NCBI GenBank assembly: GCA_037440385.1
Contig: JBBIUI010000048.1
Coordinates: forward strand, 1 to 18,727
From: CG2-30-68-42 sp037440385
GTDB lineage: Bacteria; Pseudomonadota; Gammaproteobacteria; Burkholderiales; Rhodocyclaceae
Length of the DNA stretch: 18,727 bases
Reading direction: 5' to 3'
Shown: positions 1-6,601 of the stretch, one piece after another
Position numbering within the stretch: position 1 is the first letter of the stretch
Layout of the letters: each line of letters opens with the position of its first letter
The notes under the pieces: generated by a model
Databases searched by the model: none
What the model was told of the DNA's origin: nothing
What the model saw: only the letters and a program-made list of their open reading frames with translations
Program-made: the position numbers and the translations under genes

Positions 1-54
1 GCGGTGCTCGCCGCGCTGCTGGCGATCGAGCTGGCGCACCTGGCCGGCTGGTAG
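1..54 (+). CDS. C-terminal end of an unidentified protein (partial)
   Basis: The window opens inside a plus-strand reading frame that ends at a TAG at 52-54. The 17 visible residues are AVLAALLAIELAHLAGW. They are hydrophobic and alanine/leucine-rich, like the last membrane helix of an integral membrane protein, but also compatible with an amphipathic C-terminal helix. The fragment is too short to identify. It could be a short chance frame; it is favoured because it is open from the window edge and has the codon bias of its neighbours. Confidence 0.4.
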   Translation, partial: AVLAALLAIELAHLAGW

Positions 55-89
55 CGCCGCATGGCTGCCGCAACGCGCCGGCCTGGCGA

Positions 90-95
90 TAGAAT
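90..95 (+). promoter_or_regulatory. Candidate -10 box (TAGAAT) for the symporter gene
   Basis: TAGAAT lies in the 65-bp gap before the symporter gene and stands out as an A/T-rich hexamer in G+C-rich DNA. It would place transcription start near 102, giving a leader of about 27 nt to the ATG at 129. No good -35 hexamer is visible 16-18 bp upstream, so this is an inference from one element. Confidence 0.35.
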
Positions 96-128
96 GCCGC
101 CGTTTTCCGGCCCGGGGGCGTGGCGCCG

Positions 129-1604
129 ATGCTGATCGTATTCGTCGTGCTCTACCTCGTCGCGTTCGTCGGCATCGGCCTGTGGGCGGCCACCCGCGTG
201 CACAGCGCCAAGGACTACGTCGTCGCCGGGCGCGCGCTGCCGCTGTACGTGGTCACCGGAACGGTATTCGCGACCTGGTTCGGCTCGGAGACGGTGCTCG
301 GCATCTCCGCGCGCTTCGTCAAGGACGGACTGGGCGGCATCATCGAGGATCCGTTCGGCTCGTCGATGTGCCTGGTTCTGGTGGGCCTGTTCTTCGCCGC
401 CCGGCTCTACCGCATGGACCTGCTGACGATCGGCGACTTCTACCGCAACCGCTACAACCGCACGGTGGAGGTCCTGTGCAGCACGGCCATCATCGCGTCG
501 TATCTCGGCTGGGTTTCCGCGCAAGTGGTCGCGCTCGGGCTCGTGTTCAGCCTGCTCGGCGACGGCCTGATGACGCCGGAGCAGGGCATCCTGCTCGGTG
601 CGTCCATCGTGCTGCTCTACACGTTCTTCGGCGGGATGTTCTCGGTCGCATGGACCGACTTCTTCCAGATGGTCATCATCGTCGGCGGCCTGACCTACCT
701 CGCCTGGACGATCGGCGCGCGGGCGGGCGGGCTGCCGGCGGTCGTCGATCACGCCGCGCGCGCGGGCAAGTTCGCGTTCTGGCCCGCGCTGGAGGCGAAG
801 GACGTGCTCGCCTTCGTCGCGGCATGGGTCACGATGATGTTCGGCTCGATTCCCCAGCAGGACGTGTTCCAGCGCGTGACGTCGGCGCGCACCGAGAGGA
901 TCGCGGTGGCCGGCACGCTGCTCGGCGCGAGCCTGTATTTCGCGTTCGCGTTCGTGCCGCTGTTTCTCGCCTATTCCGCTTTCCTCATCGATCCGGCGCT
1001 GACCGCGCAGTTGCTCGACAAGGATCCGCAGCACATCCTGCCCAGCCTGGTGATGACGCAAACGCCGCTCGGCGCGCAGATCCTGTTCTTCGGCGCCCTG
1101 CTCGCCGCGATCATGAGCACGGCGAGCGGAACGCTGCTCGCCCCGTCGGTGACCTTCACCGAAAACATCCTCAAGGGCCTGCTCGCGCGCGAGCTGACCG
1201 ACCGACAGTTCCTGTGGACGCTGCGCGGGGTCGTGGCCACCTTCACGGTGATCGTCGCCGCGTTCGCGCTCGACTCGCACTCGAGCATCTACGAGATGGT
1301 CGGCAACGCCTACAAGGTGACGCTGGTCGCCGCATTCGTGCCGCTGACCGCCGGCCTGTACTGGCGCCGGGCCACCACGCAGGGTGCGCTGTGCTCGATC
1401 TTCGGCGGAGCGGCGACCTGGCTGTTGCTGGAGGGCTTCGACGTCGGCGGCATCTGGCCGCCGCAGCTCGCCGGCCTGCTCGCTTCGATCGCCGGCATGG
1501 TGGCGGGCTCGCTGCTGCCCCAGCGCATCGGCCACCACGACCTGCCGGCACCGCATCTGCGCCATCACCAGCACCCGGCCCGCCAGCACGCCCCGCCGGT
1601 GTGA
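129..1604 (+). CDS. Sodium:solute symporter family (SSS) transporter
   Basis: Likely inner-membrane symporter that couples Na+ entry to uptake of a small solute; the substrate cannot be told from sequence. The protein (491 aa from this start) is a chain of about 13 hydrophobic segments, matching family size and topology. Family-like stretches are ATWFGSETVLGISA (about residues 42-55), GGMFSVAWTDFFQ (about 175-187) and AAIMSTASGTLLAPS (about 335-349); in this family the Ser/Thr residues of the last stretch contribute to the Na2 sodium site. A GTG at 120 opens the same frame three codons earlier. The ATG at 129 is preferred because the G-rich stretch at about 113-119 then sits at ribosome-binding distance. 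The C-terminal tail is histidine-rich, with seven His in the last 24 residues, and lies after the last membrane helix, presumably in the cytoplasm. The family call is strong; the substrate is unknown. Confidence 0.9.
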   Translation: MLIVFVVLYLVAFVGIGLWAATRVHSAKDYVVAGRALPLYVVTGTVFATWFGSETVLGISARFVKDGLGGIIEDPFGSSMCLVLVGLFFAARLYRMDLLTIGDFYRNRYNRTVEVLCSTAIIASYLGWVSAQVVALGLVFSLLGDGLMTPEQGILLGASIVLLYTFFGGMFSVAWTDFFQMVIIVGGLTYLAWTIGARAGGLPAVVDHAARAGKFAFWPALEAKDVLAFVAAWVTMMFGSIPQQDVFQRVTSARTERIAVAGTLLGASLYFAFAFVPLFLAYSAFLIDPALTAQLLDKDPQHILPSLVMTQTPLGAQILFFGALLAAIMSTASGTLLAPSVTFTENILKGLLARELTDRQFLWTLRGVVATFTVIVAAFALDSHSSIYEMVGNAYKVTLVAAFVPLTAGLYWRRATTQGALCSIFGGAATWLLLEGFDVGGIWPPQLAGLLASIAGMVAGSLLPQRIGHHDLPAPHLRHHQHPARQHAPPV

Positions 1605-1650
1605 GTGTGCGAGGCACGGCCGGGCGCGACGCGTGCGGTGGCGCGGCCGC

Positions 1651-1664
1651 TTGACGGTGGTCAA
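1651..1664 (+). promoter_or_regulatory. Candidate FNR/ANR-type operator upstream of ubiU
   Basis: The bases TTGACGGTGGTCAA form a perfect inverted repeat, TTGAC-N4-GTCAA, and match the TTGA-N6-TCAA core bound by FNR/ANR/DNR-type regulators of the CRP superfamily. The dyad centre (1657.5) lies about 42.5 bp before the transcription start predicted from the TAGAAT at 1688-1693, close to the -41.5 position of class II activator sites. A good -35 box is absent, as expected for an activated promoter. FNR control of ubiUVT has been reported in E. coli; binding here is inferred. Confidence 0.6.
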
Positions 1665-1687
1665 TCGCCGCGGCCGCGCCGGCCGCG

Positions 1688-1693
1688 TAGAAT
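1688..1693 (+). promoter_or_regulatory. Candidate -10 box (TAGAAT) for the ubiUVT operon
   Basis: TAGAAT is 46 bp upstream of the ubiU ATG and predicts a start near 1700 and a leader of about 34 nt. The 17 bp before it (1671-1687) are entirely G/C and contain no -35 hexamer. With the dyad at 1651-1664 this forms a plausible activator-dependent promoter. The leader has no clear Shine-Dalgarno sequence. Confidence 0.5.
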
Positions 1694-1733
1694 TGTGCCT
1701 CGACTCCGGACGAACGCACTTCGCATCCACGCC

Positions 1734-2765
1734 ATGAACCCACCCGCCTCGCCGCGCATGCCCTCGCCGATCGAGCTCGTGTGCCCGGCGGGCGGGCTGC
1801 CCGCGCTGAAGGCCGCCGTCGAGCACGGCGCGGACTGCGTCTATGCCGGCTTCAAGGACGAGACCAACGCGCGCAACTTCAGCGGACTGAATTTCGACGA
1901 CGCGAGCCTGCGCGAGGGCATCCGGCATGCGCAGGCGCACGGCGTCAAGGTACTGCTCGCGCTCAACACCTACCCGACGGCGGCCAACTGGCCGCGCTGG
2001 ACGCGTGCGCTGGATCGCGCCGCCGAGTTCGGCGCCGATGCCGTCATCCTGGCCGATGCCGGGCTCATGGAATACGCGCGCCGCACGCACCCGCAACTGC
2101 GCCTGCATCTGTCGGTGCAGGCGTCCGCGACCAGCTACGAGGCGATCAATTTCTATCGCGAGCACTTCGGCGTGCAGCGCGCCGTGCTGCCGCGGGTGCT
2201 CTCGCTCGCGCAGGTCGCGGAGGTCATCGCGAACACGCCGGTCGAGATCGAGGTGTTCGGCTTCGGCGGACTGTGCGTGATGGTGGAGGGACGCTGCGCG
2301 CTGTCGGCCTACGTCACCGGCGACGGTCCCAATTGCACCGGCGCCTGTTCGCCGGGCAAGGCGGTGCGATGGGAGCAGACCGCGCAGGGCCTGGAGACGC
2401 GGCTTGCCGGCGTGCTGGTCGACCGCTACGCGCACGGCGAGCGCAGCGGCTATCCGACGCTGTGCAAGGGGCGCTACGAGGTGCGCGGCGAAACCTATTA
2501 CGCGATCGAGGAGCCGGCGAGTCTGAACACGCTGGAACTGTTGCCGGAGCTCGTGCGCATCGGCGTGCGCGCGATCAAGATCGAGGGCCGTCAGCGCAGC
2601 CCGGCCTATGTCGCGCAGGTGACCAAGGTCTGGCGCGAGGCGATCGACCGCGCGGTGCGCGACCCGGATTCCTTCGCCGTGTCGCCCGGCTGGATGGCCC
2701 AGCTCAACAAGGTGTCCGAGGGCCAGAGCCACACGCTGGGCGCCTACTTCCGTCCATGGAAATGA
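1734..2765 (+). CDS. ubiU: UbiU, O2-independent ubiquinone hydroxylation protein (peptidase U32 family)
   Basis: Subunit of the UbiU-UbiV Fe-S complex that hydroxylates ubiquinone precursors without oxygen, replacing the flavin monooxygenases UbiI/H/F during anaerobic growth; cytoplasmic. The protein is 343 aa (E. coli UbiU 331). The N-terminus carries the U32 signature IELVCPAGGLPALKAAVEHG. Four cysteines, C181, C188, C205 and C244, correspond with a constant offset of 12 to the E. coli 4Fe-4S ligands C169, C176, C193 and C232; an extra cysteine, C201, lies nearby. The frame is open back to 1605, but that upstream part is Arg/Pro-rich and lies over the predicted promoter, so the ATG at 1734 is preferred. 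An ATG at 1758 is another option that would match the E. coli N-terminus more closely. It is the first gene of a four-gene unit, and its stop overlaps the ubiV start. A collagenase-like protease role (older annotation of the family) is unlikely given the ubiV/ubiT neighbours. Confidence 0.93.
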   Translation: MNPPASPRMPSPIELVCPAGGLPALKAAVEHGADCVYAGFKDETNARNFSGLNFDDASLREGIRHAQAHGVKVLLALNTYPTAANWPRWTRALDRAAEFGADAVILADAGLMEYARRTHPQLRLHLSVQASATSYEAINFYREHFGVQRAVLPRVLSLAQVAEVIANTPVEIEVFGFGGLCVMVEGRCALSAYVTGDGPNCTGACSPGKAVRWEQTAQGLETRLAGVLVDRYAHGERSGYPTLCKGRYEVRGETYYAIEEPASLNTLELLPELVRIGVRAIKIEGRQRSPAYVAQVTKVWREAIDRAVRDPDSFAVSPGWMAQLNKVSEGQSHTLGAYFRPWK

Positions 2766-3673
2766 AGCTCTCGCTCGGGCCGCTGCTGTACTACTGGCCG
2801 CGCGAGCGGACGCTCGCGTTCTACCGCGAGGTCGAGGCGATGCCGCTCGACATCGTCTATCTCGGCGAGACGGTGTGCTCGCGCCGCCACGAACTGCGCG
2901 CGGCCGACTGGATCGACATCGCCGGGCGTATGGTCGCGGCGGGCAAGCAGGCGGTGCTGTGCACGCAGGCGCTGATCGAATCCGAGTCGGACCTGAAAGC
3001 GCTGCGCAAACTGGTCGGCACCCGAGGCTACGCGCTGGAAGCCAACGACATGGGTGCGGTGCGCCTGCTCTCGCACCGCGAGCCGCCGGCCGGCTTCGTC
3101 GCCGGACCGGGCCTGAACCTGTACAACGAGCACACGCTCGCGCTGCTGGGCCGGCTCGGCGCCACGCGCTGGGTGGCTCCCTGCGAGATGGATCGCGACA
3201 TGCTCGAAGCATTGATCCGCGCGGCGCCCGCGGGCATGCAGACCGAAGTGCTCGCCTACGGCCGGCTGCCGCTCGCGTGGTCGGCGCGCTGTTTCACCGC
3301 GCGGCATTTCAACCTGCAGAAGGACACCTGCGAGTTCCGCTGCATCGAGTTCGCCGGCGGTCTCGAGGTGAGCACGCGCGAAGCGCAGTCGTTTCTGGTG
3401 CTCAACGGCATCCAGACGCAATCGCACAAGGTGCACAGCCTGCTCGGCGATCTGCGCGCGGTGCGCGAGGCGGGTGTGGCGGTGGTGCGCATCTCGCCGC
3501 AGGTGTCCGGCACCGGGCAGATCGTCGCGCTGTTTCGCGCCGCGATCGAAGGCACGCTCGACCCGGACGAGGCTGCCTCGCGCCTGCGCGCCCACATGCC
3601 GGCCGAGCCGTGCAACGGTTTCTGGCACCGGCGCCCGGGTCTGGAACTGGTCGCCTCGCAGGCCGGCGCGTGA
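2762..3673 (+). CDS. ubiV: UbiV, O2-independent ubiquinone hydroxylation protein (peptidase U32 family)
   Basis: Partner of UbiU in the heterodimeric Fe-S complex for anaerobic ubiquinone ring hydroxylation. The protein is 303 aa. The start MKLSLGPLLYYWPRE matches the E. coli UbiV start (MKYSLGPVLWYWPKE), which selects the ATG at 2762 over an in-frame ATG at 2756. Cysteines C39, C177, C190 and C194 correspond to E. coli 4Fe-4S ligands C39, C180, C193 and C197, with the last two spacings unchanged. Other family stretches are VYLGETVCS, YGRLPLAWSARCFTAR and FVLNGIQTQS. The ATG overlaps the ubiU TGA (ATGA), so translation is probably coupled and the two subunits made in balance. No Shine-Dalgarno of its own is evident. 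Confidence 0.94.
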   Translation: MKLSLGPLLYYWPRERTLAFYREVEAMPLDIVYLGETVCSRRHELRAADWIDIAGRMVAAGKQAVLCTQALIESESDLKALRKLVGTRGYALEANDMGAVRLLSHREPPAGFVAGPGLNLYNEHTLALLGRLGATRWVAPCEMDRDMLEALIRAAPAGMQTEVLAYGRLPLAWSARCFTARHFNLQKDTCEFRCIEFAGGLEVSTREAQSFLVLNGIQTQSHKVHSLLGDLRAVREAGVAVVRISPQVSGTGQIVALFRAAIEGTLDPDEAASRLRAHMPAEPCNGFWHRRPGLELVASQAGA

Positions 3674-4134
3674 TGCTTCCGGCATTCACCGTTCCGCGCG
3701 CGCTCGCCGGCGTCGTCTCGCGAGCGCCGCAACTGCCGCCGACGCTCGCGCTGGTCGCGGCGCTCAACCTCGCGCTGGGCCGCGTGCTGCCACGAGAGCC
3801 GCTCGCCCCGCTCACCGGGCGGCGCCTCGCGCTGGTGGTGAGCGATGCCGGGCTGCGGCTCGAGTTCGTGCTCACGCCGCGCGGTTTCCGGCCGGCGATC
3901 GGCGCCGGCGAGGCCGACGTGCGGATCTCGGCCAGCCTCAGGGATTTCCTCGCGCTCGCGCTGCGCGAGGAAGACCCCGACACGCTGTTCTTCAGCCGCA
4001 GGCTGCTGATGGAAGGCGACACCGAACTGGGCCTGCTCGTGAAGAACACGCTGGATGCGATCGAGCTGCCCCGGTTCGAGCTCGCCGGGCTCGCGCCCGT
4101 GCGCGTCATCGAACGGCTGATGCGGCTGCGTTGA
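3673..4134 (+). CDS. ubiT: UbiT, SCP2-domain accessory factor of anaerobic ubiquinone synthesis
   Basis: Lipid-binding accessory protein thought to present hydrophobic ubiquinone intermediates, as UbiJ does in the aerobic pathway. The protein is 153 aa (E. coli UbiT 174). An N-terminal helix (about 1-40) precedes an SCP2-like domain (about 45-130) containing LRLEFVLTPRGFRPAIG, ADVRISASLRDFLALAL, a DPDTLFFSRRLLMEGDTELG stretch and LLVKNTLDAIELP. The last two are typical of the YhbT/UbiT group. The ATG shares one base with the ubiV stop (TGATG), implying translational coupling. In E. coli ubiT is transcribed divergently from ubiUV; here it is the third gene in the same direction. Identity rests on both the domain and the neighbours. 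Confidence 0.9.
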   Translation: MLPAFTVPRALAGVVSRAPQLPPTLALVAALNLALGRVLPREPLAPLTGRRLALVVSDAGLRLEFVLTPRGFRPAIGAGEADVRISASLRDFLALALREEDPDTLFFSRRLLMEGDTELGLLVKNTLDAIELPRFELAGLAPVRVIERLMRLR

Positions 4135-4152
4135 ACCGGGCGTCCGGGACCC

Positions 4153-5202
4153 GTGGCCCGCGCCTACAGTCTCGCACGCGATCTCGCGGCCGGCTATGCC
4201 GCCGTCGTCGTCTATGCGAGCCTGTCCCCGTTTTCGGGATGGGCCGATTCCGGCGCGCCGCCCCTCGCGTTTCTGGGTGCGCAGTGGCCGCGCTATCTCA
4301 CCGCGTTCGACCTCGCCGCGAACGTTCTCGCCTACGTGCCGCTCGGGCTGCTCGCGATGGCGGCGCTGCGGCATCGGCTCGAACCGGTGCCGGCGGCGGC
4401 CGCCGCGTGGCTCGCGGCCACCGCCTTGAGCCTCGCGCTGGAGACCGCACAGAACTTCGTGCCCGGGCGGGTACCCTCGAACGTGGATCTGGGCTGCAAC
4501 GCGCTCGGCGCGCTGGTCGGATGCGTGCTGGCGCTGCGCCATGCGCGCATCTTCGCCGATGACGGCGTGCTGACCCGCTGGCGCGCGCGCCACCTCGCAG
4601 CCGGGCGCATCGGCGATGCCGCCGTGCTGCTGGGCGCCGCCTGGCTGCTCTCGCAGCTCGACCCGCAAAGTCCGGCGCTGGGCAGCGGCGACCTGCGCCG
4701 GCTGCTCGGGCTGGCCGCACCGGTGGGCTACGGCGTCGAGCTCGACTCCGCGCTCGACGCGCTGATCACCTGGACCGGCGTGATCGCCGCGGGGCTGGTC
4801 GGTGCGCTCGCGCTGCGCGAGCCTTCCGCCGTGCTGCTCGCGGCCGTATTCATTGCGGCGCTGGCGATCAAGTCCCTCGCCTGGTCGGTGCTGGCGGAAC
4901 CTTCGGCCTGGCTGCAGTGGCTGACGCCGGGAACCGGGCTGGGATTGCCGGCCGGTGCCGCGACGCTGGCGCTGGCGTTGTTCCTGCCGCGGCGCGTTCA
5001 GAGCTCGCTCGCAGCGCTCGCGCTGCTGGCGATGACCGCGCTGGTCAATCTCGCGCCGGAAAATCCCTATGCCCTCGCCGCGCTGTCGCACGCGCGAACC
5101 GGGCATTTCCTCAACTTCAACGGCCTCACGCAGCTCGTCACGTCGCTGTGGCCCTTCCTCGCACTGGCCTATCTGCTCGCGCTGCCCGCGGCGAAAGAAT
5201 AG
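4153..5202 (+). CDS. VanZ-like family integral membrane protein
   Basis: Membrane protein of 349 aa with about 8-9 hydrophobic segments. The N-terminal 125 residues carry the VanZ-like pattern: YASLSPFSGW in the first loop, FDLAANVLAYVPLGLLAMAA, then ALETAQNFVPGRVPSNVDLG followed by NALGALVGCVLAL. The rest is further membrane helices, ending with HFLNFNGLTQLVTSLWPFLALA. VanZ itself gives low-level teicoplanin resistance in Gram-positive bacteria, but the biochemical role of most VanZ-like proteins is unknown and no resistance role should be assumed here. The start is a GTG 18 bp after the ubiT stop with no promoter between, so it is probably the fourth gene of the ubi operon. This suggests, but does not show, a membrane function linked to quinone or envelope lipid metabolism. 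Confidence 0.85.
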   Translation: MARAYSLARDLAAGYAAVVVYASLSPFSGWADSGAPPLAFLGAQWPRYLTAFDLAANVLAYVPLGLLAMAALRHRLEPVPAAAAAWLAATALSLALETAQNFVPGRVPSNVDLGCNALGALVGCVLALRHARIFADDGVLTRWRARHLAAGRIGDAAVLLGAAWLLSQLDPQSPALGSGDLRRLLGLAAPVGYGVELDSALDALITWTGVIAAGLVGALALREPSAVLLAAVFIAALAIKSLAWSVLAEPSAWLQWLTPGTGLGLPAGAATLALALFLPRRVQSSLAALALLAMTALVNLAPENPYALAALSHARTGHFLNFNGLTQLVTSLWPFLALAYLLALPAAKE

Positions 5203-5213
5203 CTTTTCGCGCA

Positions 5214-5223
5214 CCTCGCGAGG
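5214..5223. repeat. Short perfect palindrome downstream of the VanZ-like gene
   Basis: CCTCGCGAGG lies 12 bp after the VanZ-like stop, flanked by CGCGCA and CGCG, so a G/C-rich hairpin is possible. There is no T-run after it on the plus strand, so a canonical Rho-independent terminator cannot be claimed. It may still mark the end of the ubi operon before mscL. Confidence 0.3.
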
Positions 5224-5239
5224 CGCGGTCACGGCCCGC

Positions 5240-5248
5240 TGGTATCAT
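5240..5248 (+). promoter_or_regulatory. Candidate extended -10 promoter for mscL
   Basis: TGGTATCAT combines a TGn extension with a TATCAT -10 hexamer, 56 bp upstream of the mscL ATG, predicting a start near 5255. No convincing -35 hexamer is visible, which extended -10 promoters tolerate. The 102-bp gap between the VanZ-like gene and mscL is consistent with separate transcription. Confidence 0.45.
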
Positions 5249-5290
5249 CGCGCCTGCGGGCGGGGAGCCCGGCGGCTAAACCGAAGTCAC

Positions 5291-5296
5291 GGGAGG
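5291..5296 (+). promoter_or_regulatory. Ribosome binding site of mscL
   Basis: GGGAGG is followed after 8 nt by ATG at 5305. It is the clearest Shine-Dalgarno sequence in the window; most other genes here lack a good one. It suggests efficient translation and fixes the mscL start. Confidence 0.75.
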
Positions 5297-5304
5297 CAGT
5301 CATC

Positions 5305-5736
5305 ATGAGCGTCGCATCGGAGTTCAAGGCGTTTGCGGTCAAGGGCAATGTCATCGATCTGGCGGTCGGCGTGATCATCGGCGCGGCCTTCGGCAAGATC
5401 GTCGATTCCGCGGTCAATGACCTCATCATGCCGGTCGTCGGCCGCGTGCTCGGCGGGCTGGATTTCAGCAACTACTTCGTCGCGCTGCGCGACATCCCGC
5501 CGGGCACCGCGGCGACGCTCGACGCGGTGAAGAAGGCCGGCGTGCCGGTGTTCGCCTACGGCAACTTCATGACGATCGCGCTGAACTTCGTGATCCTCGC
5601 CTTCATCATCTTCGTGATGGTCAAGCAGATCAACCGGCTCAGGCGCGAGGCCGCGCCGGCCGTACCTGCCGAGCCGCCGCCGCCTGCCGAAGACATCGTG
5701 CTGCTGCGCGAGATCCGCGACGCGCTGAAGAAGTAG
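5305..5736 (+). CDS. mscL: Large-conductance mechanosensitive channel MscL
   Basis: Homopentameric inner-membrane channel that opens under membrane tension to release solutes during hypo-osmotic shock. At 143 aa it has family size (E. coli 136). The N-terminal amphipathic helix SEFKAFAVKGNVIDLAVGV runs into TM1 with IIGAAFGKIVDSAVNDLIMP, the pore-lining segment. A periplasmic loop follows (about 55-80), then TM2 FMTIALNFVILAFIIFVMVK (about 90-109), and a charged C-terminal helix ending LLREIRDALKK. A Pro/Ala-rich linker (about 117-128) sits before this helix. It has its own leader and strong ribosome binding site. Its stop lies 6 bp from the stop of the convergent gloC gene. Confidence 0.97.
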   Translation: MSVASEFKAFAVKGNVIDLAVGVIIGAAFGKIVDSAVNDLIMPVVGRVLGGLDFSNYFVALRDIPPGTAATLDAVKKAGVPVFAYGNFMTIALNFVILAFIIFVMVKQINRLRREAAPAVPAEPPPPAEDIVLLREIRDALKK

Positions 5737-5742
5737 CCGGGC

Positions 5743-6375
5743 TCAATCGGCGACGAACGGGTTGGTGCGCCGCTCCTGCCCGAAGGTGGATCGCGGCCCA
5801 TGGCCGGGAAAGAACACGACGTCGTCGCCGAGCGGGAACAGCTTTTCGCGGATCGCGCGCAACAGCGCCGCGTGGTCTCCGCGCGGGAAGTCGGTGCGTC
5901 CGATCGAGCCCGCGAACAGCACGTCGCCCACCAGCGCGATGCGCGAGACCGGCTCGAAGTACACCACGTGGCCGGGTGTGTGCCCCGGACAGTGCAGCAC
6001 CTGGAGCGTCAGCTCGCCCAGCGCGACCGTGTCGCCATCGGCGAGCCAGCGATCCGGCACCAGCGCCTCGGCCTGCGGCCCGCCGAACATCTGGCCTTGT
6101 TGCGGCAGCGCGTCCAGCCAGAAGCGTTCCTCGATCTGCGGGCCCTCCACCGGCACGCCGAGCCGGCGGCGCAGATCCGCGGCCGCACCGGCATGGTCGA
6201 TGTGCCCGTGGGTCAGCAGGATCTTGTCGAGCGTGACGGCGGCGCGTGCGACCTCGGCGAGGATGCGCTCCGGTTCCCCACCCGGATCGACCAGTGCGGC
6301 GCGCCCCGTGGCCTCGCACCAGATCAGCGAGCAGTTCTGCTGGAACGCCGTGACGGGAATGACGACGACTTTCAT
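5743..6375 (-). CDS. gloC: GloC/YcbL-type metallo-beta-lactamase-fold hydrolase (glyoxalase II-like)
   Basis: Metallo-hydrolase of the single-domain type II glyoxalase group, which hydrolyses S-lactoylglutathione-like thioesters in methylglyoxal detoxification; cytoplasmic. The protein is 210 aa, close to E. coli YcbL/GloC (215). The N-terminus MKVVVIPVTAFQQNCSLIWC and ALVDPGG match that protein. The metal motif THGHIDHAG supplies H56, H58, D60 and H61. Further ligands are in LQVLHCPGHTPGHVVYF, LVGDVLFAGSIGRTDFPRGDH and FFPGHGPRSTFG. A GTG three codons upstream (6384) is open, but the ATG at 6375 aligns with the family start. It lies downstream of the DUF123-like gene with a 226-bp repeat-containing gap, so it may be transcribed separately. 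Confidence 0.9.
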   Translation of the reverse strand: MKVVVIPVTAFQQNCSLIWCEATGRAALVDPGGEPERILAEVARAAVTLDKILLTHGHIDHAGAAADLRRRLGVPVEGPQIEERFWLDALPQQGQMFGGPQAEALVPDRWLADGDTVALGELTLQVLHCPGHTPGHVVYFEPVSRIALVGDVLFAGSIGRTDFPRGDHAALLRAIREKLFPLGDDVVFFPGHGPRSTFGQERRTNPFVAD

Positions 6376-6410
6376 GCGGGCCACCCATTCATGAACTGCG
6401 TTCCTTTCCC

Positions 6411-6580
6411 GGTCATTGCGAGGGGGCGCAGCGATTCCCCTGCCATTGCGGGGAGCGAAAGCCGATTCCCTCTGTCATTGCGAGGAGCGAAGCGACGAAG
6501 CGATCTCGTCGCCCGTGCGACGGCCGCGACGCGCTCCGCGCGGGATGGCTTCATCGGGCTTTGCACGGCTCGCACTGACG
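6411..6580. repeat. Composite palindromic intergenic repeat of the CATTGCGAGGAGCGAAGCGA type
   Basis: Three tandem arms in direct orientation begin with TCATTGCGAG (6413), CCATTGCGGG (6443) and TCATTGCGAG (6475). The third is the closest to the common form and ends near 6508. A fourth arm is inverted at 6542-6580: read on the minus strand it begins GTCAGTGCGAG and ends GAAGCCATCCC, so the outer arms could pair around a spacer of about 35 bp. Similar elements occur between genes in many unrelated bacteria and give spurious peptides such as CHCEERSDEAI, visible here on the plus strand. It fills most of the gap upstream of gloC. No transposase is present. Confidence 0.8.
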
Positions 6581-6593
6581 AGGCACCGGGCGC

Positions 6594-6599
6594 ATTGTA
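6594..6599 (-). promoter_or_regulatory. Possible -10 box (TACAAT) reading toward gloC
   Basis: On the minus strand TACAAT lies just beyond the end of the DUF123-like gene and upstream of the repeat element. If used it would start a transcript near 6587, carrying the repeat in a leader of about 210 nt before gloC. No -35 match is visible at 16-18 bp. This is a weak, single-element call. Confidence 0.25.
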
Positions 6600-6601
6600 T
6601 G

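Noticed and set aside
1641..1687. G/C-only inverted repeats between the symporter and ubiU as a terminator
   Set aside because: They have no following T-run and lie within the predicted ubiU promoter. Palindromic G/C stretches are frequent by chance at this base composition.
1734..3673. Annotation of the two U32 proteins as collagenase-like proteases
   Set aside because: The four-cysteine Fe-S patterns match UbiU and UbiV, and the adjacent UbiT-type SCP2 protein supports ubiquinone synthesis.
4153..5202. VanZ-like gene as a glycopeptide resistance gene
   Set aside because: There are no other van genes nearby, the host looks Gram-negative, and VanZ-like domains are widespread without a resistance role.
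5737..5742. Bidirectional terminator between convergent mscL and gloC
   Set aside because: Only 6 bp separate the stop codons and no hairpin with T-runs is visible on either strand at the junction.
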